Assembly (NCBI GenBank): GCA_036571765.1
Contig: BROE01000001.1
Coordinates: 8,148,961 to 8,212,960 of the forward strand
Source: Plecoglossus altivelis
Lineage: Eukaryota > Chordata > Actinopteri > Osmeriformes > Plecoglossidae
Direction of reading: 5' to 3'
Length of the DNA: 64,000 nt
The translations under genes and the position numbers were made by a program. Positions 11,901 through 22,218 of this stretch are shown here, one piece after another. The first letter of the stretch is position 1; every line of letters begins with the position of its first letter. The notes beneath the pieces are model-generated. The model was not told the origin of the DNA, did not search any database, and saw only the letters and a program-made list of their open reading frames with translations.

Positions 11901-12321
11901 TGTCAATTTAACATATTTAAGTAAAATAAATGTCCCGACATAGATTTCTTAGTTAATTATGCATTATGTCTGGATTAACAAATTATTATACAATATAATT
12001 ACATGACATACGTTACATAAACTACAAAATAAACATAAAAGGGTAAACAAAAAAGTATATAGGTTAGACCAAAGAAAAACGAATAATTTGTAACTTCAAG
12101 CCTTGGCGGCCAACAATTTTTTGAACTCACCGTACGCACAAACAGTACATCCCTTGCACGCTCTCACTGTCTCTTAGCAAAAAGCTCCCTTCGTACCCAT
12201 GTCTTTCCAACAGATTCTCCGTATGCTCTTTACTGATTTTACCATAGTAGATAGAGCGGATCAAAGCACTCTCCATCATGTCCCCATGAAGATTTAAGCC
12301 ATCGTTACTCGGATTTGCCAT
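8952..12321 (-). CDS. sh2d1a: SH2D1A (SAP)-like SH2 adaptor
   Basis: Exons 12321-12131, 9884-9824, 9737-9593 and (less sure) 8986-8952 join in frame to 143 residues, against 128 in human SAP. Nearly the whole protein is one SH2 domain: YYGKISKEHTENLLERHGYE, the phosphotyrosine-binding FLLRDSES with its Arg, GMYCLCV, HVYTYRISQ, then HFRSLDRLIESYRRG and IIIPLTHPLDK. The Arg in HFRS aligns with the SAP arginine used to recruit FYN. SAP couples SLAM-family receptors to FYN in T and NK cells. The N-terminus is about 20 residues longer than in human SAP if the first ATG is used; a second Met pair lies at residues 15-16. The last exon is inferred only from an acceptor, frame and a stop at 8952, so the C-terminal 12 residues are uncertain. 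The EAT-2 paralogue SH2D1B is the main alternative, but the YTYRISQ segment fits SAP better. Confidence 0.85.
9137..9585. repeat. Diverged tandem repeat, about three units of 150-180 bp
   Basis: Words such as CTGGCCTG, GAGTAATGGGAGTGAGTTT, CTTGCCTAGCCAGA and GGGGGAACTGCAGG recur in the same order about three times. The array lies in the last intron of the SAP-like gene, between exons 3 and 4. Open frames here are not coding. Confidence 0.7.
10744..10845. mobile_element. Imperfect palindrome, possible MITE remnant
   Basis: GCCCTTCACTTACCCCTACG (from 10744) pairs with the reverse complement of the segment 10819-10845, which carries GGTAGGGGTAAGGGGAAGGGC. The arms are about 26 bases with about 50 bases between them. 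It lies in the long first intron of the SAP-like gene. This is typical of short non-autonomous DNA elements, but no target-site duplication was identified. Confidence 0.35.
10885..12130. other. AT-rich part of SAP-like intron 1
   Basis: This stretch is markedly AT-rich with no exon-like open frame, splice pair or repeat array. I see nothing beyond intronic sequence. Confidence 0.6.
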
Positions 12322-14355
12322 GGATCGTGTTGGTTCACATGCAGCACTAGGCTAGAGTGCAAAACAACGGATCTTTGAATCGAGGGCAGGAAAAGATGTT
12401 TCTTTGCGGATTTCACACTTATATCTCATAAGTGAAACTGCAGCTTCACACCTATCACAAGGTATATTCTGTACCCATGTAACAGAGGCGTGTGACGAGA
12501 TGCTGTGGCCAGGTTGTTTTTTTCCATTTTGACCTTGTTAGGAGAAGACAGTTTTGGAACGTTCTGCAAAAGTAACTTTCGAACTCTTAACAATGATTTC
12601 CTCCAGCTTTTCTGTTTCTCAGTTGCAGCGCTGATTATTTGTGCACAAAATAAATACAAATTAAAAATGAGCAATGGTTATATATGTACACGGCCATATA
12701 TATATGTGTGTATATATATATGTGTGTATATATATATGTGTGTATATATATGTGTGTGAAATTACATTTCAACTTGGGTAAATTTGTGGTATTGTCTTCA
12801 GCCTGACAATACACCATCTGTGCCATCTGTATACAGTATATAAATATATATAAATATATAACTACCTGAAAATCTAGCTTGTTCTCCCCTTCCTTCCTCT
12901 CTTTTTCTGTTTCTATCGTTACAACTACCACAGCCTTGTCTGCAGTAAACAGGAAACGATACCTATCAGGCAAACTGAAGTTGATCCATAGCGTAAATAC
13001 TTGAAACCCTCAGTTCCCAGCCTTTCGGTAATTTTCAGTATCAAGTGAATTAAGCTCCCAAATAATCATTCATATAAGCATTTGCGCTTTTAATCAGAGT
13101 GTGTGATTTGAAAGAAATTCTGTTGTTGTTTCATTCATTTACAAGACTAGACATAAGACAAGGCTTGTCTTGTTAAATAATGTGTGGATTTCTGGTGTAT
13201 TGTCAGGCTGAAGACATTACCACAAATGCACCCAAGTTAAAATGTCATATCAGGATGTGTGTCTTTCAAAAGAGAACTGTGTGTGTGTCATGGTTCATGA
13301 AACCTACATAAATGACCGCGCCTTCAGATTTTATACAAAGTTCATTCATTCAATGCAATATTAGTGTTGAAGTCTATCTGTTTCCCTGAGTTTTTTCTCA
13401 ATACTAATAAGTAACAAATTACCAAGAGTTCTGATGTTTGATCGAGTTTACTACAACCTTGTAGGCAAGAACAGAGCAGTACAAATAGGTGAAGGCTCAC
13501 AGTCCTTTTTATAGCATGAAACAAGCCCTTTCTCACTTTCGTTGTTCTTTAGAACGGACCTCCACCACAGATCAGAAAATCAGGTGCCAACTGGTACTCC
13601 TCTATCTCCTAACTCTGGTGATGAGGTCATTAGTATGTGTCATTGTTCTACTTTTTCAATGCAGTAAATTGCCTAGCTCAGACCAGCACACAGAGATATT
13701 TCATACAAAGGCACAGGCCTACACATTCATATCTAGGTTACATCACTTTAATCAAACATCTGTAGCATTTACTCACATAAAGCATCGAATAAACAGGGAT
13801 TGATAGTCACTTCATGTTACTCATTTATCTTTGAACCTTATCAAACGTATAGAAGTATAATGGCAAGGGGACATCTGGTCATTCTTTGACATTTGACATG
13901 AACAGGTAAACAGACAGCTAAAGAAGGTTTGACTTTAACATTGAGATTCTAGTGTTTACACGGGCTTTCATTTGTATGTAGAAGTAATTATCGACCCGAA
14001 CTATAAGCCAGAAAATGACATTGCACAACTCTTCTCACCTGTTGAAAGTAGAAAATCCACAGAGGATGGATAGAAAATAAACTATTCATTGATTCACTTT
14101 TTTAAAAACAGACATTCGTTTGAAATGGCCTAATTCATCAATGTGGTCATTCCAAACTGATTTAAAGAATGAAGTCACAAGCTTCCCCTCTGTCTTTCTA
14201 TCACCAAATACATGATTGAGGTACATCAAAAATAAAGTCGGAGCAGACTTTAACCACACTTGCAGCTGGATCAATAAACATCCTGGGTTTACTTGAGCAT
14301 GTGTCTACAGTAGTGTATCCCTACTCCAGTCCCAATCCAGTTCTATGGTGTAGAA
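12322..14355. other. Intergenic region with a TATG microsatellite and a long inverted repeat
   Basis: No gene is visible. Alternating TATATATGTGTG repeats fill about 12690-12756, directly beside the left arm of a long inverted repeat (listed separately). The rest is AT-rich sequence between the SAP-like promoter and the 3' end of the HEPN-dsRBD gene. Confidence 0.6.
12764..13245. repeat. Inverted repeat with 52-base arms
   Basis: Arm 12764-12815 (core TCTTCAGCCTGACAATACAC) matches the reverse complement of 13194-13245 with only a few mismatches. The spacer is 378 bases. The outer part of each arm carries CAACTTGGG or its near match. The structure resembles long terminal inverted repeats of a short DNA transposon, or a hairpin-forming element in the SAP-like promoter region. 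Confidence 0.65.
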
Positions 14356-17212
14356 TCAAGGGTTACTACGGCTGTCACTCAAGTCTTGGATCTTCTTCTT
14401 CAGCTTCTCAATCAGTTGCCTTTTTGCTTCCTCATAACCCTCCAGCCATCCTACAGACAGACAACATCTGCTCATGTGATACAGCTTATACCTTTCACTC
14501 TATTAAAAACATAGTGTTATTCATGCTTATTCACTAACAATGCACAAACATGTTGACAGCTATGGTTTAGAAGTGAGTATGTGCGTTAAAGACCTGTGTT
14601 GCAGAGAACAGGGGCTGAGAAGGTGAGTCTGGTCCCACGAGTGTCATCTGTTTCTTCAAACTGAGGTTTCTCCAGCTTATTCTTTATAAACCACTCGTCC
14701 ATAGTGTTCCTGGGGGAAACACCGCTGGAGGCTAGAGGACAGACATGTGGACAGACATGTGGACAGACAACACCTGTACTTGTTTGCGAAGGTCTGTTCA
14801 AACGTGAACACTCAGTTATTTCTCCACGTCCATATTTCTCCAAATATCCTTCTGTTAAGATTGCTAGCCTGGTTTTGCTTTAGACAGTTGTTTCCCTGAG
14901 ATTGCCTAACCTTTAACATAACAAAACAGCAGAGTGCTGGAGGAGGCAGCAACAAAGCAGCATTGTAAACACACCTCTACTATTAGCATCCCAGAGCATC
15001 TAAAGATGGTCAAGCATGTTCCCGCTCTTGTGTCAGTCCTTGTGCGTATGTTATTGTGCTTGCACTAACCTGGATCTTCTCCCAGTAGTAGTAGTAATAA
15101 TCTGCTAAGTTGGTTGTTGGTCTCCGTCTTACGCCGCTGTCCCTTGGTCTCTAACCTGTACCTGCAAACGAGACAAAGACTTACAAACCCCTCCACCTTC
15201 ACAAGGGCTTACATTGTCTGCAAAGTTAGTCACATCAGGGTTGGCTTTGTACGTAGCCTACAATAATACGCTTATAGTAAACATCAATTCATGATTTCCT
15301 GAAAAGAATATAGGATAGCCTTTCTATTCCGTACTGATCAATTGTGAGTTGAGCTAATGTGAGCCTTGTGAAACTATAACCTCACAGTGTCCGATAGAAG
15401 GCCTGAATGAACCACTCTGCTTACCATGACTTACTGCTCTATATGGCAATTCTGTGTTTCTCCGGAAATGTTTGAAGTAGGGTGAAATACTGTATTCCAT
15501 GGTAGGACTAACCTTGTAAATTTCAGCGTGGCTGAACTGTTATACAAAGTTCTTTCATGAACGGATTCTGCAAGATTAACGTTTTCTTTTTCCAGCAGAG
15601 TCCTGAGTCTTTCATGTTCATCTACACTGCCACTGTCAACAGTTGCATAGCCAAGGAGAGGACACAGACAGGAAAGAGCCTTCTGTACAGCTGACAGACG
15701 AGCTCTTGCCTCAGTATAACCTGAAATTCACATACAAAGTAGTGAACCACTTTTTCAGATAAAAGGATTCATGTAAATGAACAGTAATTGATCCTTTCTA
15801 CAGGACCGTACCTTCTCCGCAGTAGGTGAACACACAGGTGATGTCAGTGAGAGAACAGGAGAACTTCAAACCAAGTTCAGCTTTGGTTTCGTGTACAATC
15901 TCCCCGGGTTTGGAGAAGGAATTCTTGGAGAAGAATGTAACCACCTTTTCTTTGGATTTAAACTCTTGCAACGAGAGAGGGAAGATTTGTGCTTGAGCCA
16001 TATTGAAACAAAATTGTGTTCTTATCTTACTGTAAAGGAAAATTGAATGACAATAAAGGTGACTGAACTGAACTGATATTGTAGAAATACAGAGAAGTCA
16101 CTGCAACTAGCATTAACATCCTTGACAATGATAATCCTACAGACAAACAAAACTCACCATCCTGCTGGCAGATCTGTCCTGCTAGCCCCAAGCGGAGGTA
16201 AGCATGGCGGATCGCTTCCTTCTTAGAACTAAACAGTTCCTTGATCTGGAGGGTGAAACCTTCAAACTTCACAGACACTCTCCACTCATACCTCTGCTCT
16301 ACACACACATTCTCACACTCTACACCACGGACACCCAAACAGGTCAGATACTTTCTCATTTCTGAACATTCACACAAGTAAAGAAAAAAAGGGAAAGAAC
16401 AAGCATGTCAAAATGACAGCCAAGACAAGCCACACTCAGATAACAACATCTAATAGTAGCTATTTGTATGTAAAGTCACCTGTCAATATGTCAGATTTCA
16501 TCTGGCAACTTCTTTCATCCTGAGACTGGTCAAGGTTTTCAGTTGTAGTCCTACTGGCAACAGCTTGTTGGACCGCCCCCTCTGCACTTGGGTTGGAACC
16601 GCAGACAACCCTGCTTTCCTTTGTCACCTGACCTGCTGTGGAAGACGGTAAGTATAGACTGAAGTGTATCTACGAGGCTGCTCTCAGGACGTCATATACG
16701 ACATCATAGAAGAGAAGGAGGGTAAAGAGACACAGATCGAAAGAGAGAGAGAAAAGCCTCTCTCTCACAGACATTCTGCAAATCAATACCAAACCTGCTG
16801 TAGTGTTGTGAGTATCTGTCGTATGGTATGTAATATCCTTGTCTCCTCCCCCATGCTTGGCGATTAGCTCCTGCAGCCTGCCTTTGTAGTTTTCACTTGA
16901 ATCTGTAAAAAATGGAGGATGGTAACGCAACGACGAGGATAATGTTGTATAACTTTTAATGCCAAGGCTGAGTATGCTTAATACAACGCATGGATAAAGT
17001 GATGGCAGCCAGGAGTTTCTTGTTGTGGCCTCTATCTAGTCTGTCTGGGCAGTTGAACTCTGAATCCTGACCTGAATCCTGACTGTGTCCTCCGAGCAGA
17101 CCCTCCAGATGTCTTAGGGCCTCCTTAGCTGCATACTGTTCTGCTTGCTGCTTTTTACCTGCCTTTTCTGGACAAAAACATGTCAGGGAAGGAGAGAGCG
17201 AGAGAGAGAGAG

Positions 17213-17274
<62 letters not shown>

Positions 17275-20200
17275 AATACATTGTGCATGAAAACAGTCTG
17301 CATGAATTTAAAAACACAAAGTTACTTAATTTTTGTGATCATTGGAAAACTTACTTGGACTGTGGAAAGTGAGTTCTCCCATGATGCTTAGTTTGCACCT
17401 GTGTGTCCTCTCAGCTGTCATGTCACTGTCCTCCACTGGAGGGCCACATTCTGACTTCTTGAAGAACTCTTGCACACACTGACGCTCACCACCTGCAAAG
17501 ACCCAAAAGGTTAATAGTCATTCTTTCATTTGATCAATTTTTTCATGGACGTGGATGTACGTGTACCTGGTGTAGTTTGTTCGAGAGACAGAGCTTGTAG
17601 AAGACTCCTGTAGGCTTCCTGTACTGCCCCCTCCTGGCTAGAGGCTTCAGAGGGTGCCAGCTCCTTCTTTATCCGTACCTTCACACAACGTATGAACTTC
17701 CCAGAGTCTGAGATAAAGGTCATTTTCATGTTATTAACCAGATATATTACTTCTGTCCTGGGCACACATTCAAATACCACCTCTGATCACATCACCTCTT
17801 ATCTTGTCATGTTTCTTTTGTTCTTTGAACATCCTTATGCTCTAAACCAAACATTCTTTTGGATTGAATGAACAATACCTAAGTGTTATACATGCCCACC
17901 TCCAGAGATGCTCCGCTCCTCTGGGTGAGTGGGTGTGACCTCCATGGGTTTACTGGTATCCATGAGGGCAGGAGTGCAGTGCATAGATGACAAACCCTCA
18001 CAGGCCTGAACACTATGCATCAAGGGAGCAGATCCAGAGTGAAGGCATTTGGCTCCTGTGCCCTCCTCGATGCTCGTTCTCTCACCTGAACCTAATGCTC
18101 CTCCTTTCTCATCCGTCCTTTCCTGATTGACATACATTTGCTCTCCTTCAGTGTCAACCATGGCCGCCCCTCTCTCCTCCCCTCTTTCCTCAACCATGGC
18201 CGCCCCTCTCTCCTCCCCTCTTTCCTCAACCATGGCTGCCCCTCTCTCCTCCCCTGTCTCCTCAACCATGGCCGCTCCTCTCTCCTCCCCTGTCTCCTCA
18301 ACCATGGCCGCTCCTCTCTCCTCCCCTGTACCTCCTCTTCTGTCGGTTAATTCATAAGTAGGTTTCCTCTGCATCTTAGCCTCTAGCAGTTCCTTCAGGG
18401 CTCCAATGTAGTTTTCTTCCTTGACCTCGATCTTCCCCAGGAACACACACAGGACATCCAGGGCCCTTTTAGCTGCCTGTTGTTGTGCGGGCTTCTTTTT
18501 ATTGGAGCCCTCTATAAAGGAAATACAAGCTTCTATGTAAAAAAAGAAATCTATAAAGTGACAAGCAAATGTGTAATTTTATGGAAGGTTGTCTTTCAAA
18601 CATGACATTATGTGTAACCACAATAGACAGGTTTGGTGATTGTCACGATACCTGGGTCATGGAAAGTAATGGGTCCACTGAATTTGAGGGTGCAGCTGGT
18701 GGATTGGCTGATCTCCTGTGGAAGCGGGACATCTCGTCTCTGACAGTACTGCTGAGCTGCGTCCTTATAAGACGAACCTGATGAAACTAGGGACAATAGG
18801 GGTCTGCAGGTGAAGAACTGTAAATAAACAAGTGCATGAATATATGACATGCTGGGTGATGTTTTCATAAAAGTCGACTAACCCTGCAGACCAAGCAGTT
18901 GGGCTAATTTCATGTATGCAGCTTCTACAGCCTCCTCTTTGTGGCCCTGTTCACAGATGTCATGGTCGAGGTGCACGGTGACACTTCCGTAGAAGGCCAC
19001 ACCTGCAGAGTCACATGACAGAGAACCTGTTGATGTTAAGTGAATTGTGCTCAATTCAAACAAATTTGCTGAAAATAATTGTACCTGTGGCTGAGAGCTT
19101 TCTTAATTTGTTGGATGGAATGTTGGAGGTTTCCCCCTCCACTGAGTCATTGGCTTGCTGACTAAGGTCTGCACTCTGATTGGGTAGATACTCAAGGGCC
19201 TTTTTTGCCACTTCCTGGTGTGCTTTCTTTATACTTCCACAAACCGTAGAACCAGTAAATGTCTCATTATTGACCTTCACAATTCCTCTGTATCCTGAAC
19301 GATACAAAACCAAAGGTTAACTCGAAAAGGCATTATATCCCTTGAGTGGAAGATGAATGTCTCAGGCCTCAAGTTGCATGTGCCCTTGTGTCAGGTGATT
19401 TACCAGTGGATTGTCTTTGCTCAGAGAATATTGGTTCAGGCCATCCACGTTTCCTGGTCTCCTCAAAAAGATGGTTTTTAAACATCATGATACCTGCATT
19501 GAACTCCGAATCTGCAACACAAATAAACATTTCAGCATCCTCTCACAGTGAGTTTTCTATTCAGAGGCTAAAAGTAATTTGAAGAAATGTTTTCCCTCAC
19601 CAAACGAGTTGTGCTCCAGCGTGTCCACTCTGACCGTGAGTTCATTTATCTGTTCTCCGTGCTGGTCCACTGTCTCCTGCAACTCCCTCAGTCTTTCCCA
19701 CTGCGGTGCGAGACTCTGCGCCAGGTCCGTGTTCTCCTCCAGGAACACCCTCAATCTCTGCAGCTCCTCTTGCTGGGAAACACACACATGACCTTGTGAC
19801 TCTTGTTGTGTATGTGTGCTTCTTTACAGGCAAGATCATATTGTGAGTGTGTTTACCATGGAGATACAGGTGTGGTGTACGTCTGACTGCATCGTAATTG
19901 AACTTACAGACAGAGCAGTTTCTCTATCCTCTTCATAGCATTTAACCAGAAGCTCCATCTGATCCTTCAGGATCTGATGTTCTTTACTGAGGAACTCTTG
20001 CAACTTTTTGATTTCCTCTAAATTCTTGTCATCAGCACTGGTAGGACCTTTGGCGAGCTTAAGGATCAGACTAAAGTCTGTATTCTGGAGCTGAAACAAC
20101 ATATCACACATTCAGTAACTTCAGTTTGAAGATATGCTCACTTTTTCTGTTCCAATTTTTTCCTACTTAATCATGTAATCGATCTCTCCCACCCACACAC

Positions 20201-21150
20201 ACCTGGTTGATGTCATCATCCAATGCTCTGAGGTTGGGAGCCTTTTCTTCCAGTGCTCTAGCAAGTGCTTTGATTCGCTGAAAGTGAGACTCAAGATCCT
20301 CCCTCTTCACACGCCAGGATGCTGTATGCATGACCTGGTTCCTCACATTGGTCACTTGCCTGACATTCTGCACAGTTAAAAGTCAACATGATGTTTGTAG
20401 ATGCTAACTGGACACTAAATGCTTATTTAAGAGTAAAATAGAAGTATTCCTATCTTGGGAATATTTATGTGTGTACTTGTCCTAGTGTGAAGCTTATTGG
20501 TATTTACTTGACTGATGTTTTTGCCCACAATGCTGAAGTGTTTGCAGTTGGTCATGAGATTCAGGAAAGCAGATATATCAAACTGGTCAACAGACGTGTG
20601 TTCCTGATTGCCACGAGCCATGTACACCTAACAATGCAAGAACACATGCTATGAATGTAACACAACCAGATACCAATCGAGTAAGTGTGGGCTACAGAAG
20701 AGATTCAATACTTACCTTAGCCACCTCCCATTTATTAACTGGCCAGAGATGGGGTTTACAATTATTCCAGAACAACCGACCTGTGGAGTTTGCGTGAATC
20801 TCATTTTTCCAAGGCTGACAGCACTCACAGAAAGAAAAATTCTATGCAGAAGAAATATAATGCATCGATCATTTGAACATCAGTGCTTTTAATGTTATCT
20901 GAACTATCATTCAGTAAATCATGAGGTCGCCAACGATGGAATGTCAATCAATCACCTGATTGGGATTCAGTACCTTAACTACACATAACTTTTTACATCT
21001 GTCTTCCCCAAGTCGACTACGCAATAATTTATGGTAAGTTTCGGTTTCGTTTTCTATGTAATCTTGTAGGCGTAATTTCAGGGATTGCAGGCCCATTTGC
21101 GTTTTAATCCAATTTTTATACCCGTCATCTTCAAACCTTGAGAAATCCAT
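14356..21150 (-). CDS. CXorf38-like HEPN domain fused to nine or ten dsRNA-binding domains
   Basis: Twenty-two exons join without a frame break to 1,246 residues. Exons 1-4 (21150-20956, 20841-20716, 20627-20508, 20367-20203) match the CXorf38 family: DDGYKNWIK, a CECC...H...NNCKP cysteine/histidine set, KWEVAK, and the HEPN-type motif R156-N-Q-V-M-H161. Exons 5-6 (20090-19857, 19772-19601) are helical and probably coiled-coil. Then follow 19511-19404, 19294-19085, 19002-18883, 18777-18652, 18511-17900, 17707-17567, 17492-17355, 17167-17072, 16902-16795, 16632-16480, 16361-16158, 15991-15812, 15720-15513, 15161-15070, 14731-14594 and 14450-14356, encoding dsRBD-type alpha-beta-beta-beta-alpha units. 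Units near residues 347-424, 487-548 and 778-848 keep lysine-rich second helices (SIKKAHQEVAKKALEYL, SNKKKPAQQQAAKRALDVL, KKQQAEQYAAKEAL); others are degenerate, and the one at 444-483 lacks a clear first helix. Inferred role: cytosolic dsRNA recognition linked to a HEPN ribonuclease. Two separate genes are possible but the phases argue against it. Confidence 0.82.
17182..17271. repeat. (GA)n microsatellite in an intron of the HEPN-dsRBD gene
   Basis: About 90 bases of GA repeat with a few GC interruptions lie just upstream (in the sense of the gene) of the exon starting at 17167, close to its splice acceptor. Confidence 0.9.
18154..18330. repeat. Five-copy 36-bp coding minisatellite
   Basis: CAACCATGGCCGCCCCTCTC recurs every 36 bases, five times. 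On the minus strand it stays in the HEPN-dsRBD frame and encodes a 12-residue unit of the form EERGAAMVEETG. The array is inserted between the first strand and the second strand of the fourth dsRBD unit, as part of a loop of roughly 150 residues. Confidence 0.9.
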
Positions 21151-22218
21151 GACAATGCCAATGTCAATTTGGAAATCGTCTACGATCCAAGTGAATTCTG
21201 ATGGGCGTCCCACCTCTCACAGCCGAGTACAGTAACGTGCCTCTGCGCCTTACTCCGCTTGCTTTGTCTGTATTGGAGGCGTGTTTAAGCGTAGCGTCAT
21301 CACGGAAATAAATGGATCAAAAACGATGGGTTTAAAGGTCCAATGTCTTTTATTTATTCTACTCCATAATCAAATCTTAATCAAAACTAGGGCTATCACA
21401 TAAAAAAAAATCAAAAAATATTTCCAAACTAAAAAAAGGCACAGACCACTCAGTGTCAAAGCAGCAACCTAATTTACTATAAAGATCCATTGTTTATTAC
21501 AAAATAGTCATGAGCACACTGACATTCAACAAACATTTATGATTTTCAGTTGGAAGAGTGTAATAACATGCTATATGTAGCCTGGATAAATAAAGGTCCA
21601 CTACATGAAAGAGATATCAAAATTCTGAAGGAACAGTAATATATACCTTCTACTGCCTCCGTCAATCTCTTTACAGCCTAAGGCTTTTATCCACTAAAAG
21701 CAAGAAGTCATGGTTAACTCAATTGTGTGACCATGTGATGTGTGCATTGTGATGAGCATCATGAGTTCTCCCTCTCCTCTTAACCAACAAGTCCCTAACT
21801 ATGCAGAAGTTCCACTGATGCAACAGACTTTGAAGAATATAGACTCATATCATCCCTTTTTGTACAAATACACAACCCTCATTGAGGATGTTGGGTTGAA
21901 GAGGTTGTGCTGTTTGTACTGAATATCAGCATAACTGCGATTATCTTTGGCACCATATCAACAACCAAACCCCAACCATGAATCCTGATAGTCAGCAGTC
22001 CGCATAACAACACTCCCTCTCAAAATGCTTAATAAAGCCTAAATGTCAAACTGTTACTTGGTTCAAATGGTCCAGTTTTGTCATTCCATGCCTCTGATGT
22101 TTTATGGCGATGTCTTCTCAAGGCAACCCAGGAGCTACACTAACCAAAGGTCGTGTCGAGGATTTACACACATGGTGAGGATGGACTGAGGCTAAATCCT
22201 AGATCGTCCAAGGTAATG
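21151..22218. other. Spacer between the two CXorf38-family genes, with 3' UTR
   Basis: No coding signal. TTTATTTATT at 21349-21358 gives overlapping AATAAA hexamers on the minus strand, the likely polyadenylation site of the upstream gene (3' UTR about 870 bases). Only about 200 bases then remain before the next gene's ATG, so the promoter of the HEPN-dsRBD gene must be compact or overlap this UTR. Confidence 0.45.

Noticed and set aside
18092..18357. Small frames on both strands over the 36-bp repeat
   Set aside because: Shadows of the in-frame coding repeat of the HEPN-dsRBD gene.
19085..19601. Splitting the HEPN part and the dsRBD part into two genes
   Set aside because: Exon 6 ends in phase 1 at a good donor and the next exon starts in phase 1; no start codon context, stop or polyadenylation signal was seen between them.
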